Source: Anomaloglossus baeobatrachus (lineage: Eukaryota > Chordata > Amphibia > Anura > Aromobatidae). From it: a DNA stretch of 64,000 bases. Below the pieces are notes generated by a model. It was given only the letters and a program-made list of their open reading frames with translations, was not told the DNA's origin and ran no database searches. Shown piece after piece: positions 33,433 to 44,962 of this stretch. Each line of letters begins with the position of its first letter. The stretch's first letter is position 1. The stretch is taken from the NCBI RefSeq assembly GCF_048569485.1, contig NC_134355.1, positions 391,236,361 to 391,300,360 of the forward strand, read 5' to 3'. The position numbers were made by a program, and so were the translations under genes.

Positions 33433-34047
33433 GGGGTACTTCTCACATAGCGAGATCGCTAGTGAGATCGCTGCTGAGTCACAGGTTTTGTGACATACCA
33501 GTGACCTCATCAGCAATCTCACTGTGTGTGACACTAAGCAGCGACCTGGCCCCTGCTGTGAAATCGCTGATCGTTACACACTGTTCTGGTTCATTTTTTG
33601 CTCGTTGGTCTCCCGCTGTGCAACACACACCGGCGTGTTTGACGGCGGGAGACCAACGAGCACCGACTCTGTGTAAGCAGCGTACGCTGGTAACCAGGGT
33701 AAATATCGGGTATCTTAGCAAAGCGCTTTGCCTGGTTACCCGATATATACCCTGGTTATCAGCATACACCGCTTAGCGCTGGCTCCCTGCACACGTAGCC
33801 AGGGTAAATATCGGGTAACTAAGCAAAGCGCTTTGCTTAGTTACCCAATATTTACCCAATATTTACCCTGGTTACCAAGCGCAGTATCGTTACACGAGTC
33901 GCTGCTGGCTGGTGGCTGGTTGCTGGTCGCTGGTGGGATCTGCCTGATTGACAGCTCCCCAGCGACCATGTAGCGACACACCAGCGATCCTGACCAGGTT
34001 GTATCGTGGTCAGAATCTCTGGTACATCGTTTAGTGAGACGGTACCC
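33433..34047. mobile_element. Harbinger-like MITE
   Basis: Inverted ends GGGGTACTTCTCACATAGCG and GTGAGACGGTACCC are bounded by TTA (33430-33432, 34048-34050). It has the same terminal family as the MITE at 44963-45615. The interior has GGTAACCAGGGTAAATATCG palindromes. Confidence 0.9.
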
Positions 34048-34050
34048 TTA

Positions 34051-35082
34051 CACTGCAAGATAATCATGAGCAAACACTGTTAAAACTCTTGTTTCATAAT
34101 TATCTTGCCATGTAAGTAGACTGCCAATCAGCCTATGAGTGAGCAAAACTCTCATTTATTAGGTGAAATGATTTTTTGTGCGCATGGTTTACATTGGTCA
34201 TACACAGGTAATTAAACTGCCAATCTGTAAAAGTGTACCTATTGGTGGTTATACCGTACCACCGGACATTCCATGTAAACAGACCTAATCCCATTGAAAC
34301 AAAGTAACTTAGAAACTGCTGATAAAGAATTGCAGAATTTTTAAAGATGAGTATGTGACCAGTAGTGAAGGAGCATCATATGGAGTTCATATTTAGTTGG
34401 AATGGTTTGGAGGTTTCGATGCCATGCCAAATTGGCAGAGCCGCTTTTTAGGTTTGGTGACTATCACACTAAAAAAACATTTTTTTACAAAATAAAGGTT
34501 TTTCTGCATCACCGAATTTTGAAGGCTACAGCTTTATTTTTCTGCTGATAGTCATGTGAGACTTGTTTTCTGCTGGATGAGTTGGAGTTTTTATTGGTAC
34601 CACTTTGGCCCACAGAGTATTTTTTGATCGCTATCTATTCCGCTTTAAGTGAGACAGAATCAAGGAAGCCAACAATTAAGGAATAGGGTTTTTTTTAGCC
34701 TTTCATAAAAGTAATGATGGCTTTATTCTTCTGGTCAGTATGAATTCAGTGATACCATTTTTATTTACAAACAACTTTTATGGAGTTTTACTCCACTTTT
34801 TTGTCCGCTCTGTGTTGAAAAGACAGTGTTTGCTATGTTTTTTATTTATTTATTTAAGGGGATCACTAAAGGGATTAACTAGTGTGATGGTTTTAAAGAT
34901 CTGAATGTGGCGATTCCAAATATGTGTACTTTTTTGTTTTTACATAAATATACATATTTATTGGTATAATATTATTTACATGATGTTGTTTTTTGTTTTC
35001 TCATTTTTTTATTTTTAGAAGTTTTCACATTAACTTTTATTAGTCTGATTGCTGGTATAATATATTGCAGTCCAATTGCATG
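34051..35082. repeat. Old T-rich repeat sequence
   Basis: 34440-35070 has a T-rich pattern (TTTTTGATCGC, CAAATATGTGTACTTTTTTG, TTTTATTTA-A) resembling the decayed interior of the piggyBac-like family, but no ends are found. The remainder is unassigned. Confidence 0.35.
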
Positions 35083-35212
35083 CAGTGACATGTAAAAGTT
35101 TGAGCACCTTTGGTCAAAATTACTGTTATTGTGAATGATTAAGCAAGTTAAAGATTAAATGATCTCTAAAAGGCAAGAATATAAAGATTAGAACTTTCCT
35201 TTGTATTTTAGG

Positions 35213-36085
35213 TAAAAAAAATATATACCATATTTTTCGGATTATGACAAACTTTTCCTCCCAAAAATTTGGGAGGAAAATGAGTGGTGCGTCTTAAAAT
35301 CCGAATATAGCTTACCGGGGATGGTGGAGAATGGGCACTGTGCTGGCTGCAGTTGACCCTGGTTGTAGCAGGGTGGTGTGGCGGGTGAGATGCTCTGTAG
35401 GCAGTGCAGGTCTGTGCTGGCTGCAGTGAGTGAGATGCTCTGTCGGCGGTGCGGGACTGTGCTGGCTGCTGGTGGGTGAGATGCTGTGTCAGCAGTGCGG
35501 GCCTGTGCTGCACACTGTGTGGAGCAAGGCAGTGCATGGGTGAGATGCTCTGTCGGTGGTGCGATCTTCAAATAATGCTGCCAGAAGGTGGACCGTGCGC
35601 AGATGGAGCTTTCGAATTGTCAGTGAGCCGAGAGCTCAATCTGCGCTGGTGCCAATTCTGGGCAGGATTATTTGAAGATCGCACTGGCGTCAGAGCATCT
35701 CACCTCCGCACTGCCCTGCTCCACACAGCCAGCACGGCTAGCCACACTGGCCGGCCACACAACAGCCAGTGTGGCTGGCCACAAAGCAGCCAGCAATACC
35801 AGCCACACAGCATCCAGCGCGACCGGTCACACAGCAGCCAGCGCTACCGGCCACACAGCAGTCAGCACGGCTGGCCACACAGCAGTCAGCACGTCCAGCC
35901 ACACAGCAGCCAGCACGGAAAGGCACACAGCAGCCAGCACAGCCAGGCACACAGTAGTCAGCATTGCCCTACTCCAGCACCCCCCCTTTCTCCTGTGACC
36001 CCGCTCTACCACTGCTGTAGCAACCCTACGGTACGACACCACCAGAGTATAAGGTGGACCCCATTTTTTTTTTTACTATTAACAT
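35213..36085 (-). mobile_element. Foldback TA element (TTTTTCGGATTATAAG type)
   Basis: The left end CCATATTTTTCGGATTATGA and the inner TTTCCTCCCAAA-ATTTGGGAGGAAAA palindrome match the right part of the element at 38125-39420; the right end near 36045-36075 (ATAAGGTGGACCCCATTTTTT) matches its left part. It is therefore the same family inverted. The right boundary is approximate. The interior is a GC-rich minisatellite. Confidence 0.75.
35730..35965. repeat. ~24-bp minisatellite (CACACAGCAGCCAGCA)
   Basis: About ten degenerate copies of a CCACACAGCAGCCAGCACGG unit. The long open frames in several registers across it arise from the repeat. Confidence 0.9.
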
Positions 36086-36147
36086 TTGTTTTCAAAGTAT
36101 GAACTTGTTTTTTTACTGGACACTGTCTAATGTATGCATAAACTCAA

Positions 36148-36375
36148 GGTAGTATGTGGTTATTTTAGATCAGGGTATATTGGGAATATTAGTAGTATGT
36201 GGTTATTTTAGATCAGGGTATATTGAGAATATTGAGAATATTAGTAGTATGTGGTTATTTTAGATCAGGGTATATTGGGAATATTAGTAGTATGTGGTTA
36301 TTTTAGATCAGGGTATATTGAGAATATTAGTAGTATGTGGTTATTTTAGATCAGGGTATATTGGGAATATTCACT
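36148..36375. repeat. Minisatellite, ~40-50-bp unit
   Basis: Five copies of GTAGTATGTGGTTATTTTAG plus ATCAGGGTATATTG-GAATATT. One copy has an extra GAGAATATT block. Copies are nearly identical, so the expansion is recent. Confidence 0.93.
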
Positions 36376-36833
36376 AACATGTAGACCATTATTAGGCTAT
36401 TTATTACCTTCATGGCCCCATATTATATATCTTACCCTGTATTGCCTTTCTGGGAAAAATCCTGTCTTTGTATGTTCTTTGAATATCCTGGTTAATGTAA
36501 AGGAAATTAAATTTAAATTCATTGAATAAAATAAATATATTTTTTAATATAATTTTCATTGGATTCTGTGTCACTTTGACTCTGGGGATGGCGGAAAGCC
36601 TTTCACTATTCTGTGGGGATCTTTTTGAAATGTAGGTACTAACCATGCAATGTGCCCACACTTTTGATTTGGCTATTTTCCTTTTTTGTTCATTTAAAAT
36701 GTAAAATATGAAAACATTTGTTTTGCTTACAATGCAAAGAAAATGTGTCATATTTAACGTTATGCCTTTTAGTGATCATTTCATCTTTAACAGTAATTTT
36801 TACCAGGGCTGCCCAAACTGTTATATGCCACTG

Positions 36834-37257
36834 TACCTACCAGTGTGACACTGACAGATGCCTATTAGACCCTGCTCCTGACATGGTCTAACAGGCTTTT
36901 CATAGCTGGCTGAATTGAAGGTCGTCATGACAATCTCGGGTTGCCATTGCAACAATTGGGCCCCTGTGATAACATTGTGAGAGCCCCAATCGGGTGGGAG
37001 AGGGAGCACATTCCCACTCCCAGCTCCTCAATGCTGTGATTGCTATTTATTTCAGAATGTAGAGGGTTAAACAGTCAGGGACATCACTGGCACCCACACT
37101 GGCTATGACAGCCAGACCTCGGCTTTAAGTTATGCCAAGCTCCCAGCGGCGATCTTGTGGGCACAGCCCCTGGTCCAGCATGATTGCCATGACGTACCCA
37201 TTCCCAACCATGAAGTAAACTTACGTCAAATGTCTAGAAGGGGTTAGAGTAACTGTT
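36834..37257. repeat. Old repeat, possibly piggyBac-related
   Basis: GATCTTGTGGGCA, CCCAATCGGGTGGGAGAGG and TTACGTCAAATGTCTAGAAGGGGTTA resemble a decayed member of the TTAACCCCTT family read forward to its end. No precise boundaries. Confidence 0.3.
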
Positions 37258-38012
37258 ATATTGATTTCTGAAATAAAAATTAAACATAAAAGTTAAGAAA
37301 TTTTGTATTATATGTTATTAGATAAATCAGCTTTTTTCTACTCCAGGACTGATCATTAATTTTCAAAAGTCTCAATTCACAGGTAAAATCTGTATTCAGT
37401 GAAAGAATTTTACATTACTGAGACAAGAGATGGCAATTGCTACTGATAAAATTCAAAAGGGGAGGTAGGAGGGAGGATAGCAATTAAAATGATGTTTACT
37501 CTTTAAACTTGCTCATCCAGCCACCAGGAATATCTAGACAGAGTTGCTAGTGCCAAGTTTATCAGAAGTAGTCTTTATGAGCTGATGGCCCATAACAGAC
37601 TTGCAGCATAATCTCCTTTTTCTTTTTTATTTCATAAATCAATAGTACATATGGACATATGAAATGTTGTAATATATCTTATCATAGAAATCCACTGATA
37701 TACTGTATTTGGTGACATTTGGTTTTTATAAGATTCTATGTAGAATGAAGAAAAGGTACAAGGTCAGCCTCTTGCTTATCCCTCCTCCTCCCCTCTCCCG
37801 TCTACTTAGAATCTTATCACTATTAAAAGTCGTTTCCTGTTTCAATAATGTAAAAAAAAAATTCACTGAAAACAGATTTTACCTGTGAATTAAGACTTTT
37901 GAAATGAACGATCACTCCCGGTGGAAAAAAGAAACAGACGTCTATGATGAGATGTATTACAATGTTTCTTATTTTTATGTGTACTATTGATTTCTGAAAT
38001 AAAAATTTAAAT
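37258..38012. mobile_element. Foldback repeat, ~220-bp inverted arms
   Basis: GATTTCTGAAATAAAAATTAAA at 37262 and the same words at 37988 are at the ends. Inner inverted blocks match: CAAAAGTCTCAATTCACAGG (37363) with the complement of the sequence near 37880-37905, and CTGTATTCAGTGAA with 37860-37870. An extra inverted partial copy (ATTTCATAAATCAATAGTACA) lies at 37629, so the element is internally rearranged. Unknown superfamily. Confidence 0.65.
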
Positions 38013-38440
38013 GACTGTGACACTTTAAGGTAAGTGTAATAAATCTAACAAACTCCATAAGTAAAGAAAAAGAACCAGCCACAGAATAATGAGACAAAAC
38101 CAATACATGAAGAATAGTCGGGATTACCGTATTTTTCGCTTTATAAGACGCACTGGATTATAAGACGCACCCCAAATTTAGACATAAAAAAAGGTAAAAA
38201 AAAAAAATGGGGTCCGTCTTATACTCCGGTGTTCTCTTACCTTAGGGTGGCAGCAGTGGTGGTGAAGCGGGGTCACAGGAGGCACAGGTTGTGCTGGCAG
38301 GCGCAGCGGGTCAGTGGCAGCGGGTCCATGGTGTCAGGAGCCACGGGGTCCGTGGTGGCGGCAGCAGCAGTGGCGGGTGAGTCGTGCAGCAGGCCGGTGC
38401 AGTGAGTGTCTCAGTGTCCGCGGTCCCGGTTCAAATGATG

Positions 38441-38680
38441 GCTCAGTGGTAGCAGCGGCGGTGACAGCTCAGTGGTAGCAGCGGCGGTGACGGCTCAGTG
38501 GTGGCAGCGGCGTTGATGGCTCAGTGGTGGCAGCGGCGGTGACGGCTCAGTGGTGGCAGCGGCGGTGACAGCTCAGTGGTGGCAGCGGCGGTGAAGGCTC
38601 AGTGGTGGCAGCGGCGGTGACTGCTCAGTGGTGGCAGTGGAGGTGACGGCTCAGTGGTGGCAGCGGCAATTGCTCAGTGG
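38441..38680. repeat. 26-27-bp GC-rich minisatellite
   Basis: GGCTCAGTGGTGGCAGCGGC plus GGTGAC repeats at 38441, 38467, 38493, 38519 and on to about 38670, roughly nine copies, inside the foldback TA element. Confidence 0.93.
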
Positions 38681-39049
38681 TGGAGCAGACCGATGCCGTG
38701 TTTTCCCAGTTTGTCCACGGTTCCGATTCAAGTGATGTCGCCCGGAGCGGCGCATGCACACATGGAGCTCTCATCCAAGGGCTCAATCTGTGCATGCGCT
38801 GACTCCCGGAGCAGCGCGTGCGCAGATGGAGCTCTCATCCAAGAGCTCCATCTGTGCACGCGCCCGCTCCCGGCGCCATCATTTGAAAGTGGGACCGGCG
38901 GACAAACTGGGTAACTTGCTGAACAGCCGCCCGCACGCACAGAGTGGCAGCCAGCAGGCTGCCCGCCCACACTGCATGCAAGCGGCCGGGTACCTGTGGT
39001 TGCGTGCGGGCGGCAGCCAGGTGCCTGTGTGAGGGCAGCAGCCGTCTGC

Positions 39050-39295
39050 CAGTCGCACACAGCGCCCGGCCGCAAACAGCGCCCGGCCGCCGACCGCACA
39101 CAGCACCCGGCCGCCGGCCGCACACAGCCACGGGTACCCGGCCGCACACAGCGCTCGGCCACCGGCCGCTCACAGCCACGGGTACCCGGCCGCACACAGC
39201 GCCCGGCCGCCGGCCGCACACAGCCACTGGTACCCGGCTGCCACTGCACGCAAGCACAGGTACCCGGCCGCTTGCACGCAGCCACAGGCACCCGG
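39050..39295. repeat. GC-rich minisatellite (CCGGCCGCACACAGC)
   Basis: Degenerate copies of CCGGCCGCACACAGC with CACGGGTACC variants. It makes long minus- and plus-strand open frames that are not genes. Confidence 0.9.
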
Positions 39296-40104
39296 CCACC
39301 CGATCGCCGCACAGACAGGACCCCCAGGTACCGCTATATTCGGATTATAAGACGCACCCCCTATTTTCCTCCCAAATTTTTGGGAGGAAAAGTGCGTCTT
39401 ATAAAGCGAAAAATACGGTAAATGCCAGAAGATCAGTCAAAAGCAATGTCAGTTGTGTCAAACTCAGAAGTGATTACAATACAGACAATGTCAGAATATC
39501 AGCAGATATAGCACCAGAAATGAATGAGGTAACTCCCTGCAGCAGGGCCGCATTATAGGCAGGGCAGACGGGGCTCCCGCCCCGGGGCCCCCACCACAAG
39601 AGCCTCCAAGGGGGCCCCCACCACCATCTGTCTTCGGCTTCCTGTGTTGGCGGCCCCCATGATCATAGCTGGCTTTATCTATATGTGAGTAGTGCAGTCG
39701 CACAGGGTGCCGTCCGCCAGGCTCCAGAGGGGAGCGGTGCAGGGAGACAGATGTCATTTTGATTTTCATCTACCTCACTGCGTTTCCTCACTGTCGCGGC
39801 TGTTATCTGCCCGAGAGCATTGTGGGGGCGGGAAATTCATCGTCTCTGATGTGTCACGGCCATCCTGCTGCTGTGGATGCAGCTAGAGCCTGGTCTGTCC
39901 ATGAGAGATGCAGGCAGTGATAGAAAGACTCACTCAGCAGGGGAGTGGGGTGTATAGGGGGCTACGGTGCTCCCCAAGTAACTCCAAAACAGAGCTATCA
40001 GTAAGGGGGAATAACTGTATATATAGTCACTGACACCCATCATTGTTTAATCCTACCTACACCTCCTTAATTACACTATTCCCTTTTCATATACGGTAAT
40101 CAGA

Positions 40105-40625
40105 CTTTAAGCCCCTTCCCTAGATTATAATCATATAATAATGCCACCTCCCCCACTAGATTGTAATCATATAATAATGCCCCCTCCCCCACTGGAGTAT
40201 AATTATACAATAACACCCTCCCCACACTAATATATAATCATAGCATAATGCCCCCACAGAGATTATAATCATATAATAATGCCCCCCACGTAGATTATAA
40301 TCATATAATAATGCCCCCTACCCCACTGGAGTATAATCATAGGATAACACTCCCCTCACCTGGAGAGCAATCATAAAGTAATGCTCCCCCCCTTCCCCTG
40401 GAATATAATAGAGTAAAACACCTCACTAATGGAGTATAATCATAAAATAACGCCCCCTCCCTAGAGTGGAGTATAATCATAGAATAATGTCCCCCATCCC
40501 TTTGACTACTGTATAATCATTATCCCCTTTTTGACTATATTCATACACTACCTTATTGTGATATAACCGCCTCCTGGAGTATAATTACATACACCCCTTG
40601 CAGTAAAATGATGCCCCCCCGGAGT
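40105..40625. repeat. ~40-45-bp minisatellite in the hAT-like element
   Basis: About twelve degenerate copies of GGAGTATAATCATATAATAA plus TGCCCCCTCCCCCACT. Copies differ in length and base. Confidence 0.88.
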
Positions 40626-40749
40626 TTAATGTGTTCTTTCCATGTACATGTGCCAGACGTATTGCTGAGTGCCATTCACTGACAGCTATCAGTTTTGTTA
40701 TTCATATTGACTTCATAAAATTTTGGCATTGTATTATAGTACTCAAAAT

Positions 40750-41715
40750 GTAACTCCTTCACCCCGATTTTCCGGTTTTTTTTGTTTGTTTTTTTTCTCC
40801 CCTTCTTCCGAGAGCCGTAACTTTTTTTATTTTTCCATCAATCTTGCCATATAAGGGCTTATTTTTTGCGTGACAAATTGTACTTTTGAGTGAAATCATC
40901 AGTTTTACCACATAGTGTACTAGGAAACAGGGAAAAAAATCCAAGTGCGATAAAATTGCAAAAAAAGTGCAATTGCACGATTGTTTTTGGGTTATTTTAT
41001 TCACCATGTTCACTATATTGTAAAACTACCATGTCAGCATGATGCCGAGTTCATAGATACAAAACAGGTATACTCTTACTTTTATCTAAGGGGTTAAAAA
41101 ATTCAGAAGTTTGTTAAAAAAAAGAATTGTGCTTTTGGTGCCATTTTTTTGAAACCCGTAGTGTTCTCATTTTTTGGGATGTGAGGCTCAGTGACTGCTA
41201 ATTTTTTTGCGTCTTGAGTTTTCAATTCTACAATTTTTATGTAGTTGCTACTTTTTGATCGCCCGTTATTGGATCTTTTTAAAAATTTTGTGGCGACCAA
41301 AAAACATAATTTTGGCATTTGGATTTTTTTCTCGCTACACCATTTACCGATCTGATTAATTGATTTTATATTTTTATTGATCGGGCATTTCTGAACTCGG
41401 AGATATAAAATATGTGTATATTTTTTTAACTGTTTTATTTTCAGTGGGGCAAATGGGGCGTGATTTGAACTTTTTATTTATTTCTTTACATTTTGTATTT
41501 ATTTTACTAGTCCCCTTGAGAGCTAAAAGGATGAGCAGTCTGATCGCTTGTGCATCCCTGTTGATCAGAGCTGTACAGCTCTGATTAGCAGAAATACAGC
41601 ATTCCTGTGTGAGTCGGCGCTCTATCGACTGTGACAGAAAATATGTCATGATAGCAACAGGGGTCATTACATGGCCCGCCGCTACCATAGCAACCATCGA
41701 CTTCCCGTGATCGTG
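40750..41715 (-). mobile_element. piggyBac-like nonautonomous repeat, minus strand
   Basis: It begins AACTCCTTCACCCC, a decayed form of the TTAACCCCTTCA terminus, then runs through the same blocks as 25311-26817 in reverse (CTTCTTCCGAGAGCCGTAAC, CATTTTTTGGGATG, ACCGATCTGATTAATTGATT, GATCGGGCATTTCTGAA). The far end is lost near 41715. Confidence 0.82.
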
Positions 41716-42159
41716 TCACGGGGCCATCGATGGCGGCAGGGAACAGCGCGATCTTCGATCTTTCTGTGTGTAAGTGGACAGCTGTGAGTTATCCTGGACT
41801 GTATCTGTATTGTAGCACTGGAAATCTGAATGTGGTAGAACAGGATAAGACACATGCTCATTGGATTTATGTCTAATGCTACAGATCGCGCTCTACTGTT
41901 ATAGCTAAAAATGTTAACGTTATGGGGCCCCCACCAGATTTTCTGCCCAGGGGCCCCCACCAACCTTAATCTGGCCCTGCCCTGCAGTATGTTCAGGAGT
42001 TTAACTAGGGTGTGGTACTTCACCACTAGCCATAGCAGGAGCTGATTACACCTTTTGATCTTTTGGAGAGTTTACACACCCATTCAGTCACACAGGTATC
42101 CCTAACAATACTGCACTTCTGTCAACCAGTAAAATTGGTAATGATTAGTGATGAGCAAA

Positions 42160-43202
42160 TGTGGCGCCCCTGACCTGGTCAGGCACCACTGAGTACTGCA
42201 CCCATGCTGGGTCAGTACAACACAGGTAATCCCAGAGGCTGACTAGGGTGTGGACACACAGACACCAGTAACCAGGAACACACACACAGCTAGAGGGGAC
42301 CCCTGAGCAGACTCAGGGAGAGGGCGTGGCTCTCGCCTCCCAGCTAGTAGTGGGTGATGAGACTGGAGACGAGGAGTGTGCAGAGGAAGGCATAGAGGGG
42401 AGGTAGTGGTGAGCCAGTCGGCTAGTGGAGCTGAGAGAGCAAGGAAGTGGAGTGCAGAGAAGCTAGGCAGACACTGCACCAGTCAGTGGCTGCTGGCGGG
42501 GGAGAACGGCTACCGTGTAGTGCTGCCTGAAATGCACCTGGTTACAGGTCCCCAGAGCAGGGGCCCATTCAGTTGGCCTGCCAAACCTGCTGGTGAGGGC
42601 ACTTTATGCGCCTCACCAACCTATACAGAGTCCGCAGCTACAGCAGCAATGAGGGGGCCCATAAGTGACAGAAGGCAAGCAGCCAGAATTACTTGGTCCA
42701 CAGTGCCCGCAAACGTGCCAGAAAAGGGAGAATGGCGTATGCGACTTCCCTAGGTGATCCCAGCAAGACTTCAAGTCGGGATCACCTCAAAACAAGAAGG
42801 GCTAGGAAGGTGAGTCAGCAGTCACCCCTACATCAGCCGAAGGGATACCTGGTTCCACCTTGTCCACCATAGCATAGCCCGGGTTAACTCACACCTGCCA
42901 CCTGAAGTGAGTAAAAATCCTGAAAGACATTGCTGTTTTGTGTGTGAGTTCTTCTGCGACCTGTGGTACTACACACTTACACTGGACCCTGGGGCCAGCC
43001 TCACTCTCGGGAGGCTACAACAAACGACTGCATCTAACATCCACCCCAGGCGTCCCCCTAACTGCAGTAGTGGTCACCCCTGACCGCAAATACTGAGAGT
43101 GGCGTCACGAATCATTGAAGGTAACCTACCGTGACCAGAAGATTTCCAAGCCCGTGGAGACCCTGCGGCATCCTGCATCAGAAGGTAATGCGGGACTCCA
43201 CA
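42160..43202 (+). repeat. 5' LTR
   Basis: Starts TGTGGCGCCCCTGACC and ends GGGACTCCACA. It pairs with 46566-47664 throughout, apart from a block of about 55 bp present only in the 3' copy. Confidence 0.93.
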
Positions 43203-43206
43203 TTTC

Positions 43207-43224
43207 TGGCGTCACGAACAGGAT
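43207..43224 (+). promoter_or_regulatory. Primer-binding-site-like sequence
   Basis: TGGCGTCACGAACAGGA lies just inside the 5' LTR. TGG complements the CCA end of a tRNA and the whole resembles retroelement primer sites. The tRNA is not identified. Confidence 0.65.
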
Positions 43225-43439
43225 AAGGAATAGACCTGTTAAGACAGGTGACCATGTGCCTTGGCGGTCCGTTTGAAAAATTTGAAGCGCCACCATATTG
43301 CCACCATGGAAAGCGTGCCAAGAAACAATAGCAGCCCACGCAAGAAGAAGTAACCGCCCACGAAGAGGTGTGGCTACCCAGAGAACCCCTGCAGCGTTCT
43401 GACCTTGTGAGCAATGGGAATGGATCTGACCTTACCCGG

Positions 43440-44245
43440 TGAAGATGTTCAAGGCTGGTGGAAGAGGAAGGAGAAATCACGAGTCTGCTGCTAGAGGCAA
43501 AGCTGAGAGAGGACCTGGTGAGCAGCGACGATGCAGAAAGGATGGCATCTGCACACAGCCAACCAGAACCAGACTCCGCTGCCTGGTGGGACTGGGAGCT
43601 TGCCCAGTTTTGCGACCGGCTACAAGCCAGGATTATGCAGCAAATCATGGAGGGACGTACCAAGCTACCATAGATGTCTGCAGCAGTTTGGGCCTATGAA
43701 AGGTGGACCGAGAGGCTAGTGTCACACCGGGCGGTGGCCACCCAGATCCCAATGCTGATGCCTATGGGTGAGTCCCATGTTGCCCCTGCCTGCTTGACTA
43801 CGCTGACCCCGCCGGCACTGTTATCAGAGGCCGCTGCGATGCCCGCGGTGCACCATGCTGCCACGCCCGCTGTGATCCCTGCTGCGATCCCGGAGGCAAC
43901 GCCCATGATGATCCCTGCTGCGACATCCGGTGGAGAAGTGTCCTGCCTCGCCCACCAAGACCAGGCCACAGGCACACCACGCCCGGCTCGCCAAGACCAG
44001 GCCGCAGCCACACCACATCCGGCCCGCCGAGACCAGGTCGCAGCCATGCCATGCCCGGCCCGCCAAGACCAGGCCGTGGCCACGCCACGCCTGGCCCGCC
44101 ATGACCAGGTGCAGCAGCGTCCTGCCCGGCCAGACCAGACCGGGCCGCAACGCCGTCTACCCTAGCCTGCAAGGAAGAAGCAGCCACCGCACCCCAGCTG
44201 CTGATTGAAGAACAGGGTCCTGCATCCCCGCTGGGAGAAAACCCA
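43440..44245 (+). pseudogene. Gag-position coding remnant with 12-residue repeats
   Basis: The first part reads as an acidic, helix-rich stretch (EEEGEITSLLLEAKLREDLV and AWWDWELAQFCDRLQARI). The second part contains a 36-bp tandem repeat (43950-44120, marker AAGACCAGG at 43957, 43993, 44029, 44065, 44101), giving Pro/Ala/Arg-rich repeats of 12 residues. The position after the primer site suggests a Gag-like product. No zinc knuckle is visible. Fossil of an LTR element. Confidence 0.5.
43950..44120 (+). repeat. 36-bp tandem repeat in the LTR element
   Basis: Five copies with exact 36-bp spacing and moderate divergence. Because 36 is a multiple of three, it encodes a 12-residue repeat. Confidence 0.92.
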
Positions 44246-44962
44246 GTGTTCCAGCGGCTCAAGGAGGAGCTGAGTGCCTGCTACCCCAAAGACCTGGTGG
44301 ACCGTTACATAATCCCCAGGCGGTTACCCAGACATGGAGTGGTCCCAGCAGCTGCCGTGGTTAGGAAGAGCCCACCACCCTGGCCCTCCGATGAATGTCC
44401 ATCACCAGCGCTGCTGCCGGAGTCACTGGAGGAGTGCCCAAGAGCACTAAGGGGGAGGAGGGGAGGCCTGGAGGCTGAAGAGCAGACTCCTGAACAGTCG
44501 GAGGAGGACGCAGCACCCTGTAAAGTTGAGGAAGGCCCGGAGGCCGAGATGTTGCCCTACTCCCGCTGGGAAGAGAGCCCGACACCCCCCTCTGAAGCAC
44601 AAACAGCAGACATCTTCATGCCCAGCCTGCACGTGACCTGGGAGCCTGCAGACAGCGAGGTGGCAATAATGCAGAGGCCAGCCAACAGAGTGCGGCGCCG
44701 TGGGAGAGCAAGACCACCCCCTGTGCAGCATTCCCCAGACCGACAGAAGGAAGAAGTGACAGCCCGGGATCTGCAGGAGAAACAGTCCCTGAGAAAAGCC
44801 CAACACCAGGTTAAAGGTCCTCTCTACCATGGAGTAGTGGAGGAATTCAGTCTGAAAACTGGTTTCAGCTTTATAGTGGCGCCTGGCATCAAAGAAGGCA
44901 TTTTTGTGAGTCGACGAGATGTCAGATCCCATCTACCCAGAGGACACCCTGGCCGAGACTTA
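44246..44962 (+). pseudogene. LTR-element ORF with the first part of a cold-shock-like domain
   Basis: An open stretch of 239 codons. Residues 1-190 are acidic and Pro/Glu-rich, with a basic patch NRVRRRGRARPPP near 147-159. From about residue 191 (44816) it turns into a cold-shock-domain pattern: GVVEEF, then KTGFSFI (like the GFGFI strand with RNA-binding aromatics), then EGIFVSRRDV (like the DIFVH strand). Cold-shock domains bind single-stranded RNA or DNA (Y-box and LIN28 proteins). A MITE at 44963 interrupts the domain. A domain of this type is not a standard part of LTR elements. It is part of a fossil element and not a live host gene. Confidence 0.6.

Larger units (their letters stand above)
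35083..36833. mobile_element. Tc1-like element relic with a foldback insertion
   Basis: The left end (CAGTGACATGTAAAAGTTTG, then GGTCAAAATTACTGTTATTG) and the right end (AGTAATTTTTACCAGGGCTG then ATATGCCACTG) are inverted, matching a well-known Tc1 terminus. A TA follows the right end; the left flank has lost it. No transposase remains; the middle is taken up by a foldback insertion and a minisatellite. Confidence 0.75.
38125..39420 (+). mobile_element. Foldback TA element (TTTTTCGCTTTATAAG type)
   Basis: Inverted ends TACCGTATTTTTCGCTTTAT and its complement ending at 39420, with TA as the likely target duplication. The ends continue through TAAGACGCAC. This terminus is common in vertebrate genomes. 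The interior has no transposase and is filled with GC-rich minisatellites. A relative, inverted, lies at 35213-36085. Confidence 0.88.
39543..41979. mobile_element. hAT-like transposon, 8-bp target duplication
   Basis: The left end is CAGGGCCGCATTATAGGC; the right end is the complement of CAGGGCCAGATTAAGG. A perfect 8-bp duplication CCCTGCAG flanks it (39535-39542 and 41980-41987), as expected for hAT elements. GGGGCCCCCACC words near both ends extend the inverted character. No transposase frame is seen in 2.4 kb, so it is nonautonomous. It contains a minisatellite and an inverted piggyBac-like copy. Confidence 0.93.

Noticed and set aside
35449-36102. 217-codon plus-strand open frame
   Set aside because: Covers the 24-bp minisatellite of the foldback TA element; repetitive and frame-independent.
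38728-39312. 194-codon minus-strand open frame and overlapping frames
   Set aside because: Product of the GC-rich minisatellite in a foldback element; open in several frames at once.
43694-44262. Long minus-strand frames opposite the LTR-element coding region
   Set aside because: Mirror of the 36-bp repeat on the coding strand.
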